NCBI GenBank assembly: GCA_022843485.1
Contig: JALHNM010000002.1
Location: 220,238-284,237, forward strand
Source of the DNA: Fimbriimonadaceae bacterium
GTDB taxonomy: Bacteria; Armatimonadota; Fimbriimonadia; Fimbriimonadales; Fimbriimonadaceae
Direction of reading: 5' to 3'
DNA length: 64,000 bases
Notes under the pieces: model-generated
The model's input: the letters and a program-made list of their open reading frames with translations, nothing else
Database searches by the model: none
What the model was told of the DNA's origin: nothing
Made by a program: the position numbers and the translations under genes
Shown: positions 17,085-26,112 of the stretch, piece after piece
Position numbering within the stretch: the stretch's first letter is position 1
Layout of the letters: each line of letters opens with the position of its first letter

Positions 17085-18068
17085 ATGATCCGCCCGACCC
17101 TCGCGACCGTCCTGCTCCTCGCTGTCCTCACCGTTCCGGCCGGGGCGCAGGCGCCGCGCAAGGGGCCCGGACCCGAGCGAGAGCTCCACCCGCTCCTCCG
17201 CCGGGTCGACGACTCACGGTCGGCCGTGCGCATGGTGGGGGTGCGGACGGTCCAAGTCGGGTTCGGCCCGAACTCGCGGGTCACGACCGAGCGGTACTTC
17301 CGCAGTGGGGCCCGCTTCCGGATCGAGACGGTCGGAGAGGGTCAGAACCGGGGGCAGATCGTGGTCGAAGACGGCCGCCGTCGCCTCGTCTACTTCCCGG
17401 CGAAGAACGAGATCCGTGAACAGCCGCCGCTCGAGGGCCGGCTCCTCCACGCGCTCCGGCGGGCGTCGGCAGGACCCCCCGGGCGAGGGGGCAAGCCCAA
17501 GTTCGTCGAATCGGACGGTGGGACGATCGCCGGGCACAAGACCCGGCTCCTCGAGGTTCAGCGCCCGGACGGCCAAGCCTCGATGCGGCTTTGGATCCAG
17601 CCGGAGCAAGCGGTCGTGCTGAAGCTCCAATCCTTGAGCCCGCGCGGGGAGCAACTCGCGTACTTCGAGTTCACGAGGGTCGCGTTCGGACAAGAGATCC
17701 CGGAGTCGCAGTTCCGGCTCGACATGCCCGGCGCCCGGTTCGTCTCGCCCCAAGACGAGCTCGAACGGGTGGCGCGCCAAGCCAACGTGCGGCCGCTCCG
17801 GTTGCCCGAAGACACGGGGTACCGGCTCGAAGCCGTCCGGCGAGTCGGGTCGAAGGGCCGGGAAATCCTGGTTCAAACCTATGCCGGACCGAGGGGGCGC
17901 CTCTCGCTCTTCGTCCTGCGGGGCGAAATCGACGAGCGGCTGCTCGCCCGGATCGCCTCAGGCCGCGAGGACTCGCACGTCTGGCAATCGGGCCCGTTCA
18001 CGCTCGTTCTGATCGGCGACCTCCCACCGGAGCAACTCCGCCGATTGGCGGGTCGAGTGGGTGCCTAG
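17085..18068 (+). CDS. RseB/MucB-like periplasmic sigma-factor regulator
   Basis: A 327-residue exported protein (signal MIRPTLATVLLLAVLTVPAGA). Its body reads as the LolA/RseB-type beta fold: YFRSGARFRIETVGEGQNRGQIVVEDGRRRLVYFPAKNEI, then LWIQPEQAVVLKLQSLSPRGEQLAYFEFTRVAFGQEI, and a second smaller domain with ILVQTYAGPRGRLSLFVLRG. RseB binds the anti-sigma factor in the periplasm and releases it on sensing lipids or misassembled envelope material. It starts 6 bases after the anti-sigma gene, which fits the rseA-rseB order. The alternative reading, an outer-membrane-lipoprotein-sorting domain protein, describes the same fold. Confidence 0.8.
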   Translation: MIRPTLATVLLLAVLTVPAGAQAPRKGPGPERELHPLLRRVDDSRSAVRMVGVRTVQVGFGPNSRVTTERYFRSGARFRIETVGEGQNRGQIVVEDGRRRLVYFPAKNEIREQPPLEGRLLHALRRASAGPPGRGGKPKFVESDGGTIAGHKTRLLEVQRPDGQASMRLWIQPEQAVVLKLQSLSPRGEQLAYFEFTRVAFGQEIPESQFRLDMPGARFVSPQDELERVARQANVRPLRLPEDTGYRLEAVRRVGSKGREILVQTYAGPRGRLSLFVLRGEIDERLLARIASGREDSHVWQSGPFTLVLIGDLPPEQLRRLAGRVGA

Positions 18069-18106
18069 GAACGGCCCGCCGCCCTGGACCGTCATAATCC
18101 TCGCAG

Positions 18107-20332
18107 GTGCCTGCCACTACGCCTAGGGTCAAGAAGGCCCCCGAGCGAGCCGCCTCCAACGGTCGACGCCGTCTGTTTCGCGGCGGGTGCGCCGTTCTGC
18201 TCGCGTTTAACCTGATCCTCGTCGGGCTCTCGGTGTACGTGGCCCAGCGGCTGGACGAAGCCGCCGTGTTGATCCCCAAGCTTCCGGAGGTCATGCGGAC
18301 AGTCAGCACCCGGCCGACGGAGATCGTCAGCGGCGACGGGAAGGTGCTCCACACGATCGCCACCGAGCTCCGTGAGCCGGTGCGGATCGACGACGTGCCC
18401 CAGAAGGTCATCCTCGCGACGTTGGCCGCCGAGGACAAGCGGTTCTTCAATCACCCTGGGATCGACGCGATCGGGATGGGCCGGGCAGCCTGGTCGACGC
18501 TGAGCGGCCGGCGGGTCGAAGGCGGCAGCACGATCACGATGCAAGTCGTCAAGGGGGCGTTCACCGGCAACGACCGGACGATGGACCGGAAGATCCGGCA
18601 GATGGCCCTTGCCTTCATGCTGGAACGGCAACTCACGAAGCGCCAGGTGCTCGAGCTCTACTTGAACCAGGCCTACTACGGGGCGGGGGCCTATGGGGTC
18701 GCGGCCGCGGCCGAGGTCTTCTTCGACAAGCGTATCGACCAACTAACCTGGTCAGAGGCGGCCCTCCTGGCACGGTGCGTCCGCCGGCCGAGCGACCAGA
18801 ACCCCTTCGCCGACCTCGCGGTCGCCACCCGGAACCGGGACGTCGTGCTCGGCATCCTCCGGGACGAGGAGTGGATCACGCCGGCTGAGTACGACGCTGC
18901 GATCGCAGAGAAAGTCACCCTCCGCCGGGGCCGGTTCGAGGGGTTCACGAACCGGAAGCTCGCGCCGTACTTCGTCGACTACGTCCGGGGTTGGGTGCGC
19001 GAGACGATGCCCGGGATCGACCTCGCCGGTGGGGGCTACCGGATCGAGACGACCCTGGACTTCCGAGTCCAACAAGCAGCCGAACGCCACGTCCAGGAGA
19101 CGCTGCGGGCCCTCCGGCGGAACCGTGTGACGACCGCCGCCTTCGTGCTCCTCGAAAGGGACGGACGCATCCTCGCGATGGTCGGGGGTGGGGACTATGG
19201 CCGGAACCAGTTCAACGTCGTCACCCAAGGTCGCCGTCAACCGGGGAGCGCCTTCAAGCCGTTCGTCTACGCCACCGCCTTCGAGTACGGGGTATTGAGT
19301 CCCTACGGCTCGGTGAGCAACGCCCCGTTCAAGATCCGCGAGCAGGACGGGACTGAGCGGTTCGTCCGGGGAGGGGGCCGAGGGGGATCGGTCTCGGTCA
19401 GAAGCGCGATGGCCCAGTCGATCAACGTCCCGGCGATGTGGGCGATCCGCGAGGTGGGCGTCCGCAACGTCGTGACCTTGGCGGAGAACGGGTTCGGGTT
19501 CAGTTCGAACCTCCCCGCCGTGGACTCGCTCGCCTTGGGGTCGGGCGAGGTGTCCCCGCTCGAGATGGCCTCTGGCTACAGCGTCTTCATGACCGGGGGT
19601 ACGCGGGTCGTCCCGTTCGGCGTGCGGCGGGTCATCGGGCCGGACGGGCTGCCAGTCGTCCGGAACGAGCCGACGGAGGTGCAGCGGGTTATCGGCACGA
19701 CGGCCGCGGAAGGGATCGACGGGCTGCTCCGCGCGGTCGTGACCGGCGGCACGGGGCGCCGGGCCGCTGTGGTCAAGAACGCTCGGGGGAAGACGGGAAC
19801 GACCAGCGACAACCGCGACGCCTGGTTCTGCGGCTATACGGACCGCTTCATCGGCGTCGGTTGGGTTGCGAACGAGGTTCGACGCGAGGGCCGATCGCCG
19901 CGCTATGCCCCGATGGCGGAGTGGGTCATGGGAGGACACGTCGTCGCGCCCCTATGGGCCGCGATCCTGCTCGACGCTCAGCGACTGCGGCCGGAAGAGG
20001 ATCGTCTCGGCGTCCGGGCAGCCCCTGAGGAGACCCCAACCACCGGCGAACCCCCCGTGACCGAGCCTGGTGACCAGGCTCCCGGCACCGGCACCGACCC
20101 GGAACCTGTCGATCCCACCAGCGACCCCGCCTCCGGTGAAGGCGCCCAGCCCCCGGTGGCAGATCCACCGCCGGCCCAGCCGACGGGGGATTCCGAGGGC
20201 GAAACGGTCACGGTCGAGGTCTGTGCCGACTCCGGCCAGCGAGCAACGGTCTATTGCCCGGAACGGGCCACGAAGACGTTTCGACGGGGGAGCGAGCCGA
20301 AGGGCCGTTGCCCGCTCCACCGGGGGCCCTAA
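18107..20332 (+). CDS. Class A penicillin-binding protein (bifunctional transglycosylase/transpeptidase)
   Basis: A 741-residue PBP1-type protein that polymerises and cross-links peptidoglycan. One N-terminal membrane helix (residues about 26-48) precedes the GT51 glycosyltransferase domain with AAEDKRFFNHPG (catalytic Glu), GGSTITMQV, RKIRQMALAFMLER and LELYLNQAYYG. The transpeptidase domain has the SxxK motif in GSAFKPF (about residue 380), the SxN motif in AQSINVPA, and KTGTTSDNRDAWF. The C-terminus is a Pro/Glu/Thr-rich tail of about 90 residues ending in a Cys-containing patch (EVCADSGQRATVYCPERATKTF). The start is the GTG at 18107. It follows the RseB-like gene by 38 bases. Confidence 0.93.
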   Translation: MPATTPRVKKAPERAASNGRRRLFRGGCAVLLAFNLILVGLSVYVAQRLDEAAVLIPKLPEVMRTVSTRPTEIVSGDGKVLHTIATELREPVRIDDVPQKVILATLAAEDKRFFNHPGIDAIGMGRAAWSTLSGRRVEGGSTITMQVVKGAFTGNDRTMDRKIRQMALAFMLERQLTKRQVLELYLNQAYYGAGAYGVAAAAEVFFDKRIDQLTWSEAALLARCVRRPSDQNPFADLAVATRNRDVVLGILRDEEWITPAEYDAAIAEKVTLRRGRFEGFTNRKLAPYFVDYVRGWVRETMPGIDLAGGGYRIETTLDFRVQQAAERHVQETLRALRRNRVTTAAFVLLERDGRILAMVGGGDYGRNQFNVVTQGRRQPGSAFKPFVYATAFEYGVLSPYGSVSNAPFKIREQDGTERFVRGGGRGGSVSVRSAMAQSINVPAMWAIREVGVRNVVTLAENGFGFSSNLPAVDSLALGSGEVSPLEMASGYSVFMTGGTRVVPFGVRRVIGPDGLPVVRNEPTEVQRVIGTTAAEGIDGLLRAVVTGGTGRRAAVVKNARGKTGTTSDNRDAWFCGYTDRFIGVGWVANEVRREGRSPRYAPMAEWVMGGHVVAPLWAAILLDAQRLRPEEDRLGVRAAPEETPTTGEPPVTEPGDQAPGTGTDPEPVDPTSDPASGEGAQPPVADPPPAQPTGDSEGETVTVEVCADSGQRATVYCPERATKTFRRGSEPKGRCPLHRGP

Positions 20333-20334
20333 CC

Positions 20335-22209
20335 GTGTCGACCGTCCACATCCCCGTCGAGCCGCAGCTCGGGCTCCGGCAACTGCTCCTCCCGGCGGTC
20401 TTGCTCCTGGTTCTGGGCGTCTACTTCGGTCGGCTCTGGTTCCTTCAGGTGGTCGAGGCGGACGAACTGCGCGTCCGGGCCGAGCGCGGTACCGTGGCGA
20501 GCGTCGAGCGACTCGCCCCTCGGGGCACGATGGTCGACCGCAAGGGTCGAGTCGTCGCTTCGGCGCAGGGTCAGGTGGTCGTCACCGCCCGTCCGCTGAC
20601 GGTACTGAAGGACGACGTCGCCCTCGGGAAGGTGGCGGCCCGGCTCGGGATCACCCCCGCCCGGCTCAAGGCTCGGGTCAGCGAGAACGCCCGCGCTGGT
20701 GAGCTCCCGGCGGCCGTTTTCGTGGGCGCAGACCTCGAGACAGCGAGCTGGATCGCCGAGAACGCATGGCACCTCCCCGGCTGGGGGGTCGAGACCCAGC
20801 CGATGCGGGTCTACACCGCCGGGAGGGAGCTCGCCCACATCCTTGGGTTCGTCCGACAGCCAAGGGAAGAGGACGTCGCCCGACTCGAGTCGCAGGGGAT
20901 CGAACCCGCGGCGTTCGTCGGGATCGCGGGTCTAGAGCGGCAGTACGAGGGTTTGCTCATGGGCCAGGCAGGAGCGGAACGGATGGCGGTCGATGCCCGC
21001 CGACGTCCGGTCCGCGCCCTCGGCACCGAGGTCCCCGAACCTGGCAAAGACCTCGTGCTCGGCATCGACCTCGACCTCCAGCGGTACGCGCTCGCCCTCT
21101 TGGCGGGCCGGGTCGGGTCGGTCGTGGCGATCGAACCGGCCACCGGCGAGGTCCTCGCCCTCGTGAGCAGCCCGACGTTCGACGCGAACCAGTTCCTCGG
21201 AGGGATCAGTTCCGAGGAGTACGCCGCCCTGCGCGACGACCCGGCCCGGCCCCTCTTCTTCAGGGCCGTCGCCGCCGCGTACTCCCCGGGCTCGACGTTC
21301 AAGCTCGTCACAGCGATGGCGGCGGAGCGCGCCGGGCTCTTCGACCCGGAGCGGACGACCGTCTGTCGGGGCGAGTACCGGGTTGGGAACCGGCGGTTCA
21401 AATGCCTGGGCAACCACGGGGCGATCCGGTTCCACAGGGCGATGGAGAAGTCGTGCAACGTCTACTTCGCAGACCTCGCTGTACGCGTCGGCCCGGACCG
21501 GGTCGTCGCCACCGCGCTCGAGATGGGGTTGGGCAAGCGGACGGGGATCGACCTGCCGACCGAGTCGAAGGGCGTCGTCCCGACGGACGAGTGGTGGGCC
21601 AGGAACCGCGATCGTCGGTTCATGACGGGCGATACCGTGAACCTGGGAGTTGGCCAGGGCGAGCTCGCGACGACGCCGATCCAGATGGCCATGGTGGCCG
21701 CCTTGGCCGCGAACCGCGGGCACGCCCTACGCCCCCACCTTTTGAAAGCCTGGCGCCGACCCGGCGACGCGCCGACCTTGGTCGATCCAGTCACGGCCGA
21801 GCGTCTGGACGCGTCGGCCCTCTTTTGGGAGGCCCTCGACCGCTCCCTTGTCGCCGTCGTCGAGTCGGGGACCCTCGCCGGGGCGAGGGTTCCGGGGCTG
21901 GCCTGGGCGGGCAAGACAGGCAGCGCCGAGAACCGGCGGGACGGGAAGACCCACAGCTGGGTCATCGGCTACGCCCCGGCGACGAACCCGAAGGTGGCCT
22001 TCTGCGTCATGGTCGAGGAGGCCGGGCACGGGAGCGAGGTCGCCGGGCCCATCGTGAGGGCGTTCCTCCAGCACATGTTCTTCCCGCCCCAGCCGGTCCG
22101 GCCCCCTCAGCCTTCCGCGAAGATCGAGGCGACCCGGGCGGCTTCGGCCGCTTCGGCCGAATCGCCGGCCGCCAGCGCGAGCGAGCCCCAAGCCTCCGCC
22201 GCGGACTGA
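20335..22209 (+). CDS. mrdA: Class B penicillin-binding protein 2 (transpeptidase)
   Basis: A 624-residue monofunctional transpeptidase. It has an N-terminal membrane helix (LLLPAVLLLVLGVYFGRLWFL), a dimerisation module with LAPRGTMVDRKGRVVA, and the penicillin-binding domain with STFK (about residue 320), the SCN motif in EKSCNVYFADLA and KTGSAENRRDGKTHSW. This fits PBP2/MrdA of the elongation machinery, though a divisome FtsI/SpoVD role cannot be excluded from sequence alone. The GTG at 20335 lies 2 bases after the PBP1 stop, so the two synthases form one unit. The Ala/Ser/Glu-rich tail of about 30 residues overlaps the 3' end of the convergent O-antigen ligase gene by 103 bases. Confidence 0.9.
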   Translation: MSTVHIPVEPQLGLRQLLLPAVLLLVLGVYFGRLWFLQVVEADELRVRAERGTVASVERLAPRGTMVDRKGRVVASAQGQVVVTARPLTVLKDDVALGKVAARLGITPARLKARVSENARAGELPAAVFVGADLETASWIAENAWHLPGWGVETQPMRVYTAGRELAHILGFVRQPREEDVARLESQGIEPAAFVGIAGLERQYEGLLMGQAGAERMAVDARRRPVRALGTEVPEPGKDLVLGIDLDLQRYALALLAGRVGSVVAIEPATGEVLALVSSPTFDANQFLGGISSEEYAALRDDPARPLFFRAVAAAYSPGSTFKLVTAMAAERAGLFDPERTTVCRGEYRVGNRRFKCLGNHGAIRFHRAMEKSCNVYFADLAVRVGPDRVVATALEMGLGKRTGIDLPTESKGVVPTDEWWARNRDRRFMTGDTVNLGVGQGELATTPIQMAMVAALAANRGHALRPHLLKAWRRPGDAPTLVDPVTAERLDASALFWEALDRSLVAVVESGTLAGARVPGLAWAGKTGSAENRRDGKTHSWVIGYAPATNPKVAFCVMVEEAGHGSEVAGPIVRAFLQHMFFPPQPVRPPQPSAKIEATRAASAASAESPAASASEPQASAAD

Positions 22210-24209
22210 CCCCGCCGCAACACCTCCCGCCCCGAAGCCAGGGTCTCTCCGAGGAACTCGGCGTCCGGGGCGTTGCGCAGGTTTCGCTGGACGAGAGGCC
22301 AGGTCGTTTCGGCGTAGCGCGCGAAGCCCATCGCCGCCTCCCGCATCAGCCGAAGCCGTTCGGTCGCGTCGGGTTCGTCCCTGGCTAGGAACACTCGGGC
22401 GTCGAAGGTCTCGACGGGGACGAGCTCGGGGATGGCGCGGACTCGATAGGCGGGGGACTCCTCGACCGCGACGAGCCTCCTCGCCGTCTGCCGCGCCTGT
22501 TCGAGTTCGCCAATCTCGTCTTGGAGTCGGTACCGGCGCTCGAGAGCGGGGAGATTGTTCGGATCGAAGAGCAGGGCGCGGTCGAGCGCCATCACGGCGG
22601 AGAGCGGGTTCCCCGCCTGGCGCTCGGCGTCGGAGAGCGCCCGGAGGTAACGAGGCGTCGGCTGGTACTGGGTCGCTCGCTGCAGCCTAAGGCGCCGGTC
22701 AGCGTTCGACTCGGCGGCGATCAGGGCGCTGAGGAACCAGGCCTCACCGTCGAACGGGCCGGTCCCGACCGCGGAGAGGGCGGCTTCTCGAGCCCTCGCT
22801 GTCTGGCCGGCGCGGGCGGCCATCGCCTCGGACTTCGTCGCCTCTTGAACGGAGGTGTGGACGATCGCAGCGAGTGGGAGCGCGACACCGAGCAGGACCA
22901 GCCCCCAGCGGGCCCCCCGAGGCGTAAGCTCTGGGTTCGACCCGTCCGGCGCGAGTTGGAGGGCCACCCCTAACAACACGAACGCGACGAACCCGAGCCC
23001 GAGATAGTACAGGTTGCTTTCGACGAACCCGTGCGCACCGACGGCCACGACCCCGGACACCACAGACGCCTGGAGGACACGCCGCTCGGGGGGGGTCTTG
23101 AGCATTCCGCCAAGCGCACTACGGAACCAGAGCATCACCGCCGCGAGGAGCGCGAGGAGAGCCGTGACCCCACCCTCGGCCAGGACCTGGAGGTAGGTTT
23201 GGTGCGCGTAGAACGTCTGGACGACGAGGCCCGGGCGGGCCGACTCGAACCGGTACGCCCCGACGCCGACCCCCATCGGCCGGGAGCGGGCGAGTTCCAC
23301 GGTGCTCCTCCACAGCAGGGATCGGAACCCGGCCGAGTGCTCCTGCGAGGCCGCCGCCGTCGTCACCCGGGCGAAGGCCGCGCCGCCCTGAACCTGGGGT
23401 TGGGTCAAGACGAGGAGCCCTCCCAGGCCAGCCGCCACGGCCACCGGGACGACCGCCCCCCACGCCGCACGGCCCTGTCGCCAGACGAGGCAGAGGACGA
23501 CGAACGCGGCCAGCCCAACGCCCAAGGCCAAGACCCCACCGCGCGACTGGGTCAGCACCAGCGAGAAGGCAACAAGCGTGGCCGCAACGAACCCGAGCAG
23601 GCGTTCGACCCGCTCGCCGGTCAGGGCGAGCCCCACCCCGACCGGGAGGACGGCGATGAGCACCCCGGCTAAGGCGTTCGGGTTGTTCCAATCGCCGAAG
23701 ACCCGGTACGACGGCTCCTGCGCACGCACGGCGGCGTACTCCAGGATGGACTTGACCGCGACCAGCCCGCCACCGGCCATAAGGCCCCAGAGCACGGCCC
23801 TCACGCCCGACCAGCGGCCGACCGCCATGACCGTTAGGAACGTCGCCGCTCCATACAGCGCCCACGTGGGCCACGCGGAGTAGGAAGCCCACGGGAACGA
23901 GGAGTTGGCGATCGAGAAGCCTAGGGTCGCCACGAGCACAAGGATCGAGGCCCCCACCGGCAGGCCCGGGCCCTGCAGCACCCGCCGACTGAGCAAAGCG
24001 TAGGCCAGACCCCCGAACACGAGTAGCCCGAGGATCAGCCGGGCCCCCATCGGGAGTTCGAACCCGCCGAGTGCCCCTTCGAAGAAGCCTCCAGGCGGCA
24101 TCGGGAGGGCGTCCATCGTCACCTGGCCCCCGATGACGGGGGCGAGCACGCAGGCCGCGACGAGCGGTACGAGCTCGGGTCGGATCGAGGGCTTTACCGG
24201 GCTGTCCAT
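22107..24209 (-). CDS. O-antigen ligase/polymerase family membrane protein with C-terminal TPR region
   Basis: A 700-residue protein. The N-terminal half has about ten hydrophobic segments, and the periplasmic-loop signature of the Wzy/WaaL family is seen as YRVFGDWNNPNALAG and later RSRPMGVGVGAYRF, HQTYLQVLAEGG. The C-terminal ~270 residues are helical and TPR-like (ALDRALLFDPNNLPALERRYRLQDEIGELEQARQTARRL). The protein likely polymerises or ligates surface polysaccharide at the outer face of the inner membrane. The ATG at 24209 is chosen as start. The gene start overlaps the upstream glycosyltransferase gene by 16 bases, and its end overlaps PBP2 by 103 bases on the other strand. Confidence 0.85.
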   Translation of the reverse strand: MDSPVKPSIRPELVPLVAACVLAPVIGGQVTMDALPMPPGGFFEGALGGFELPMGARLILGLLVFGGLAYALLSRRVLQGPGLPVGASILVLVATLGFSIANSSFPWASYSAWPTWALYGAATFLTVMAVGRWSGVRAVLWGLMAGGGLVAVKSILEYAAVRAQEPSYRVFGDWNNPNALAGVLIAVLPVGVGLALTGERVERLLGFVAATLVAFSLVLTQSRGGVLALGVGLAAFVVLCLVWRQGRAAWGAVVPVAVAAGLGGLLVLTQPQVQGGAAFARVTTAAASQEHSAGFRSLLWRSTVELARSRPMGVGVGAYRFESARPGLVVQTFYAHQTYLQVLAEGGVTALLALLAAVMLWFRSALGGMLKTPPERRVLQASVVSGVVAVGAHGFVESNLYYLGLGFVAFVLLGVALQLAPDGSNPELTPRGARWGLVLLGVALPLAAIVHTSVQEATKSEAMAARAGQTARAREAALSAVGTGPFDGEAWFLSALIAAESNADRRLRLQRATQYQPTPRYLRALSDAERQAGNPLSAVMALDRALLFDPNNLPALERRYRLQDEIGELEQARQTARRLVAVEESPAYRVRAIPELVPVETFDARVFLARDEPDATERLRLMREAAMGFARYAETTWPLVQRNLRNAPDAEFLGETLASGREVLRRGQSAAEAWGSLALAAGDSAEAAEAARVASIFAEG

Positions 24210-25102
24210 CGTCGAAGGGCGTCGAGGCCGTTCTTGGCCAAGAATAGCCCGGCTCGGGTCGAGAGGGCCAGTGCCGCCAGGGCGAAGAGCACGGGTCGGA
24301 GCGGCCAAGGGGCCCGGGGCACGAGGTGCTTGCCGTAGTACCGGAGCATCGACCGGTGGAACCGCACGATCATCTTGTTCGCGACCCGGTCGGTACTGCG
24401 GCCGATAGCGTGGGTGACGACCGCCTCGGGCAGGTAAACGACCCGCAACCCCGCGTCGTGCGCCCGGCGGCAGTAGTCGGTGTCCTCGCAGTACATGAAG
24501 AACGCGGGGTCGAGGCCGCCGAGCCGCTCGACCGCCCGCTCGTGGATGAAGAGGGCCGCACCGCTGACCCAATCGACGTCCCTAGTCTGGCCGTGGTCGA
24601 AGTCCTTCATGAGGTAGTCCCGGACGAAGGGGTTATCGGGGAACAGCCGGCCGAGCAGGGTGTTGCGGAAGGCGGCCGCGACCGGGTTCGGGAACCGTCG
24701 GCAGCTGTACTGGAGGCTCCCGTCCGGGTTGAGCAGCTTCGGCCCGATCACGCCGACGTCCGTCGATCCCTCCAGCGCGGCGTAGAGGGTCGCGATCGCC
24801 CCTGGATGGACGACCGTGTCCGAGTTCAACAGAGCCACGTGGCGGCCTTGGCGGTGGGCGATGGCGAGGTTGTGGCCGCCGGTGAAGCCGAGGTTCTCGG
24901 TCTGGCGGAGCAAGCGCACCCAGGGGAACTCGGCCTCGACCATGTCCGGCGACCCGTCTGCGCTCGCGTTGTCCACGACCACGACTTCGAGCCGGCTTGG
25001 GGGCAGGGTCTCCCGCTCGGCTTCCAGGCTTTCGAGGCAGGCCCGGAGGTCATCGACCGTGTTCCAGCTACAGATCGTCACGCTCAGGTCGAAACCCGGC
25101 AT
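24194..25102 (-). CDS. Glycosyltransferase family 2 (rhamnosyltransferase-like)
   Basis: A 302-residue GT-A enzyme. It opens with LSVTICSWNTVDDLRACLES and continues with VVVVDNASADGSPDMVEAEFP, NLGFTGGHNLAIAH and the metal/nucleotide region LLNSDTVVHPGA. FMYCEDTDYCRRAHDAGLRVVYLPEA marks the acceptor/catalytic part. It is typical of bacterial surface-sugar transferases in which an activated sugar is added to a lipid-linked glycan. A C-terminal hydrophobic stretch (LRPVLFALAALAL) may anchor it to the membrane. The ATG at 25102 precedes the first strand directly. It overlaps the upstream glycosyltransferase gene by 35 bases, indicating one operon with the ligase. Confidence 0.88.
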   Translation of the reverse strand: MPGFDLSVTICSWNTVDDLRACLESLEAERETLPPSRLEVVVVDNASADGSPDMVEAEFPWVRLLRQTENLGFTGGHNLAIAHRQGRHVALLNSDTVVHPGAIATLYAALEGSTDVGVIGPKLLNPDGSLQYSCRRFPNPVAAAFRNTLLGRLFPDNPFVRDYLMKDFDHGQTRDVDWVSGAALFIHERAVERLGGLDPAFFMYCEDTDYCRRAHDAGLRVVYLPEAVVTHAIGRSTDRVANKMIVRFHRSMLRYYGKHLVPRAPWPLRPVLFALAALALSTRAGLFLAKNGLDALRRWTAR

Positions 25103-25949
25103 GGACCCCCCTCGCCCGGACGAGTGCTGCGGCACGGACGGCGAGCGCGACGCAGGGAAGGGCCAGGCGGGTGCCGGGGCCACCGTGCTTGCGCAGGTAG
25201 CGGATCAGGCTCTCGTGGGACTCCCAGACCATAGCGGGGCGGACTTGGCGGGTGCTCGCCCCGTGGTGGTGGAGCACCTGGCCCGTCGGAGTATAGAGGC
25301 ACGGCCACCCGGCTCGCTGGAGGCGGTAGAGGAGGTCGACCTCGTTGAAGAAGATCGGGAACTGCTCGTCGAACGGCTTTCGGGGGTCGCCGACCGTCTC
25401 TAGGGCAGAGCGGCGGAACAGGAGGAAGCTCCCCATCGGCTGAGGGGCGGGGCCTTCGACCCCATAGTCGAACCGGGGCAGGGAATAGCTGCCGAGCGGG
25501 CCCCGGGGGAAGAGGCGGTCGAGGCCGGTGGCGGCGCCGAGGAGCCCGGCGAGGGTAGGGAAGCCCCTCACGGAGCGCTGGGTGTGGCCGTCCGGGCCGA
25601 CGAGGCGCACCGCGAGGCTGCCAAAACGTGGGTTGGCCTCCAAGGTTTGCACGCTCGTCTCGAGCGTAGCGTCCGTAAACTCTGTGTCCGGGTTAAGGGT
25701 TAACAGGTACGAACCGGAGGCCTGGGCGAAGGCAGTGTTGTTCCCGCGGGCGTAGCCCGTGTTGACCGTTAGCGCCAGGGTCTTGGCCCATGGGAACTCG
25801 CGTGCGACAGACTCGGCGCTGCCGTCGTTCGAGGCGTTGTCGACGACGACGACTTCGTAGGCCCTTTGGGGTGGGTAAGCCTCTATGGAGGCAAGGCACC
25901 GACGCAAGAGGTCCCGAGTGTTCCAGTTCACGATCAGGACGCTGACCAT
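25068..25949 (-). CDS. Glycosyltransferase family 2
   Basis: A 293-residue GT-A glycosyltransferase, similar in plan to its downstream neighbour: VSVLIVNWNTRDLLRRCLASIEAYP, VVVVDNASNDGSAESVAREFP, NTGYARGNNTAFAQASG, LLTLNPDTEFTDA and FPIFFNEVDLLYRLQRAGWPCLYTP. The conserved Asp of NPDTEF and the ED-like NEVD motif are in place. The ATG at 25949 starts just before the first strand; an ATG at 25970 in frame would add seven residues. Neither has a clear ribosome binding site. It is the first gene of a three-gene glycan operon running toward PBP2. Confidence 0.87.
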   Translation of the reverse strand: MVSVLIVNWNTRDLLRRCLASIEAYPPQRAYEVVVVDNASNDGSAESVAREFPWAKTLALTVNTGYARGNNTAFAQASGSYLLTLNPDTEFTDATLETSVQTLEANPRFGSLAVRLVGPDGHTQRSVRGFPTLAGLLGAATGLDRLFPRGPLGSYSLPRFDYGVEGPAPQPMGSFLLFRRSALETVGDPRKPFDEQFPIFFNEVDLLYRLQRAGWPCLYTPTGQVLHHHGASTRQVRPAMVWESHESLIRYLRKHGGPGTRLALPCVALAVRAAALVRARGVHAGFRPERDDL

Positions 25950-26028
25950 CGGTGCCGACCATGCTACCATCGGGCTCGGCGGGCGGTGCATAAACGGATA
26001 CGTGGGGTCCCAAATTCCGGGTTTCTCG

Positions 26029-26058
26029 TTGACGAACCGCCCGCCGACCTGGTAGAGT
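26029..26058 (+). promoter_or_regulatory. Candidate sigma-70-type promoter of the LysM/NlpC-P60 gene
   Basis: TTGACG (26029-26034) and TAGAGT (26053-26058) are separated by 18 bases, and lie 55 bases upstream of the start codon. The match to the -35/-10 consensus is good for a GC-rich genome. The stretch 26059-26112 would be the leader, ending in a strong purine-rich ribosome binding site (GGAGGAGGAGAC). Confidence 0.45.
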
Positions 26059-26112
26059 CATCGAACCTCAGCGGGCGCCAGCGTCCGCCGGGGCCGGAGG
26101 AGGAGACTGAGT

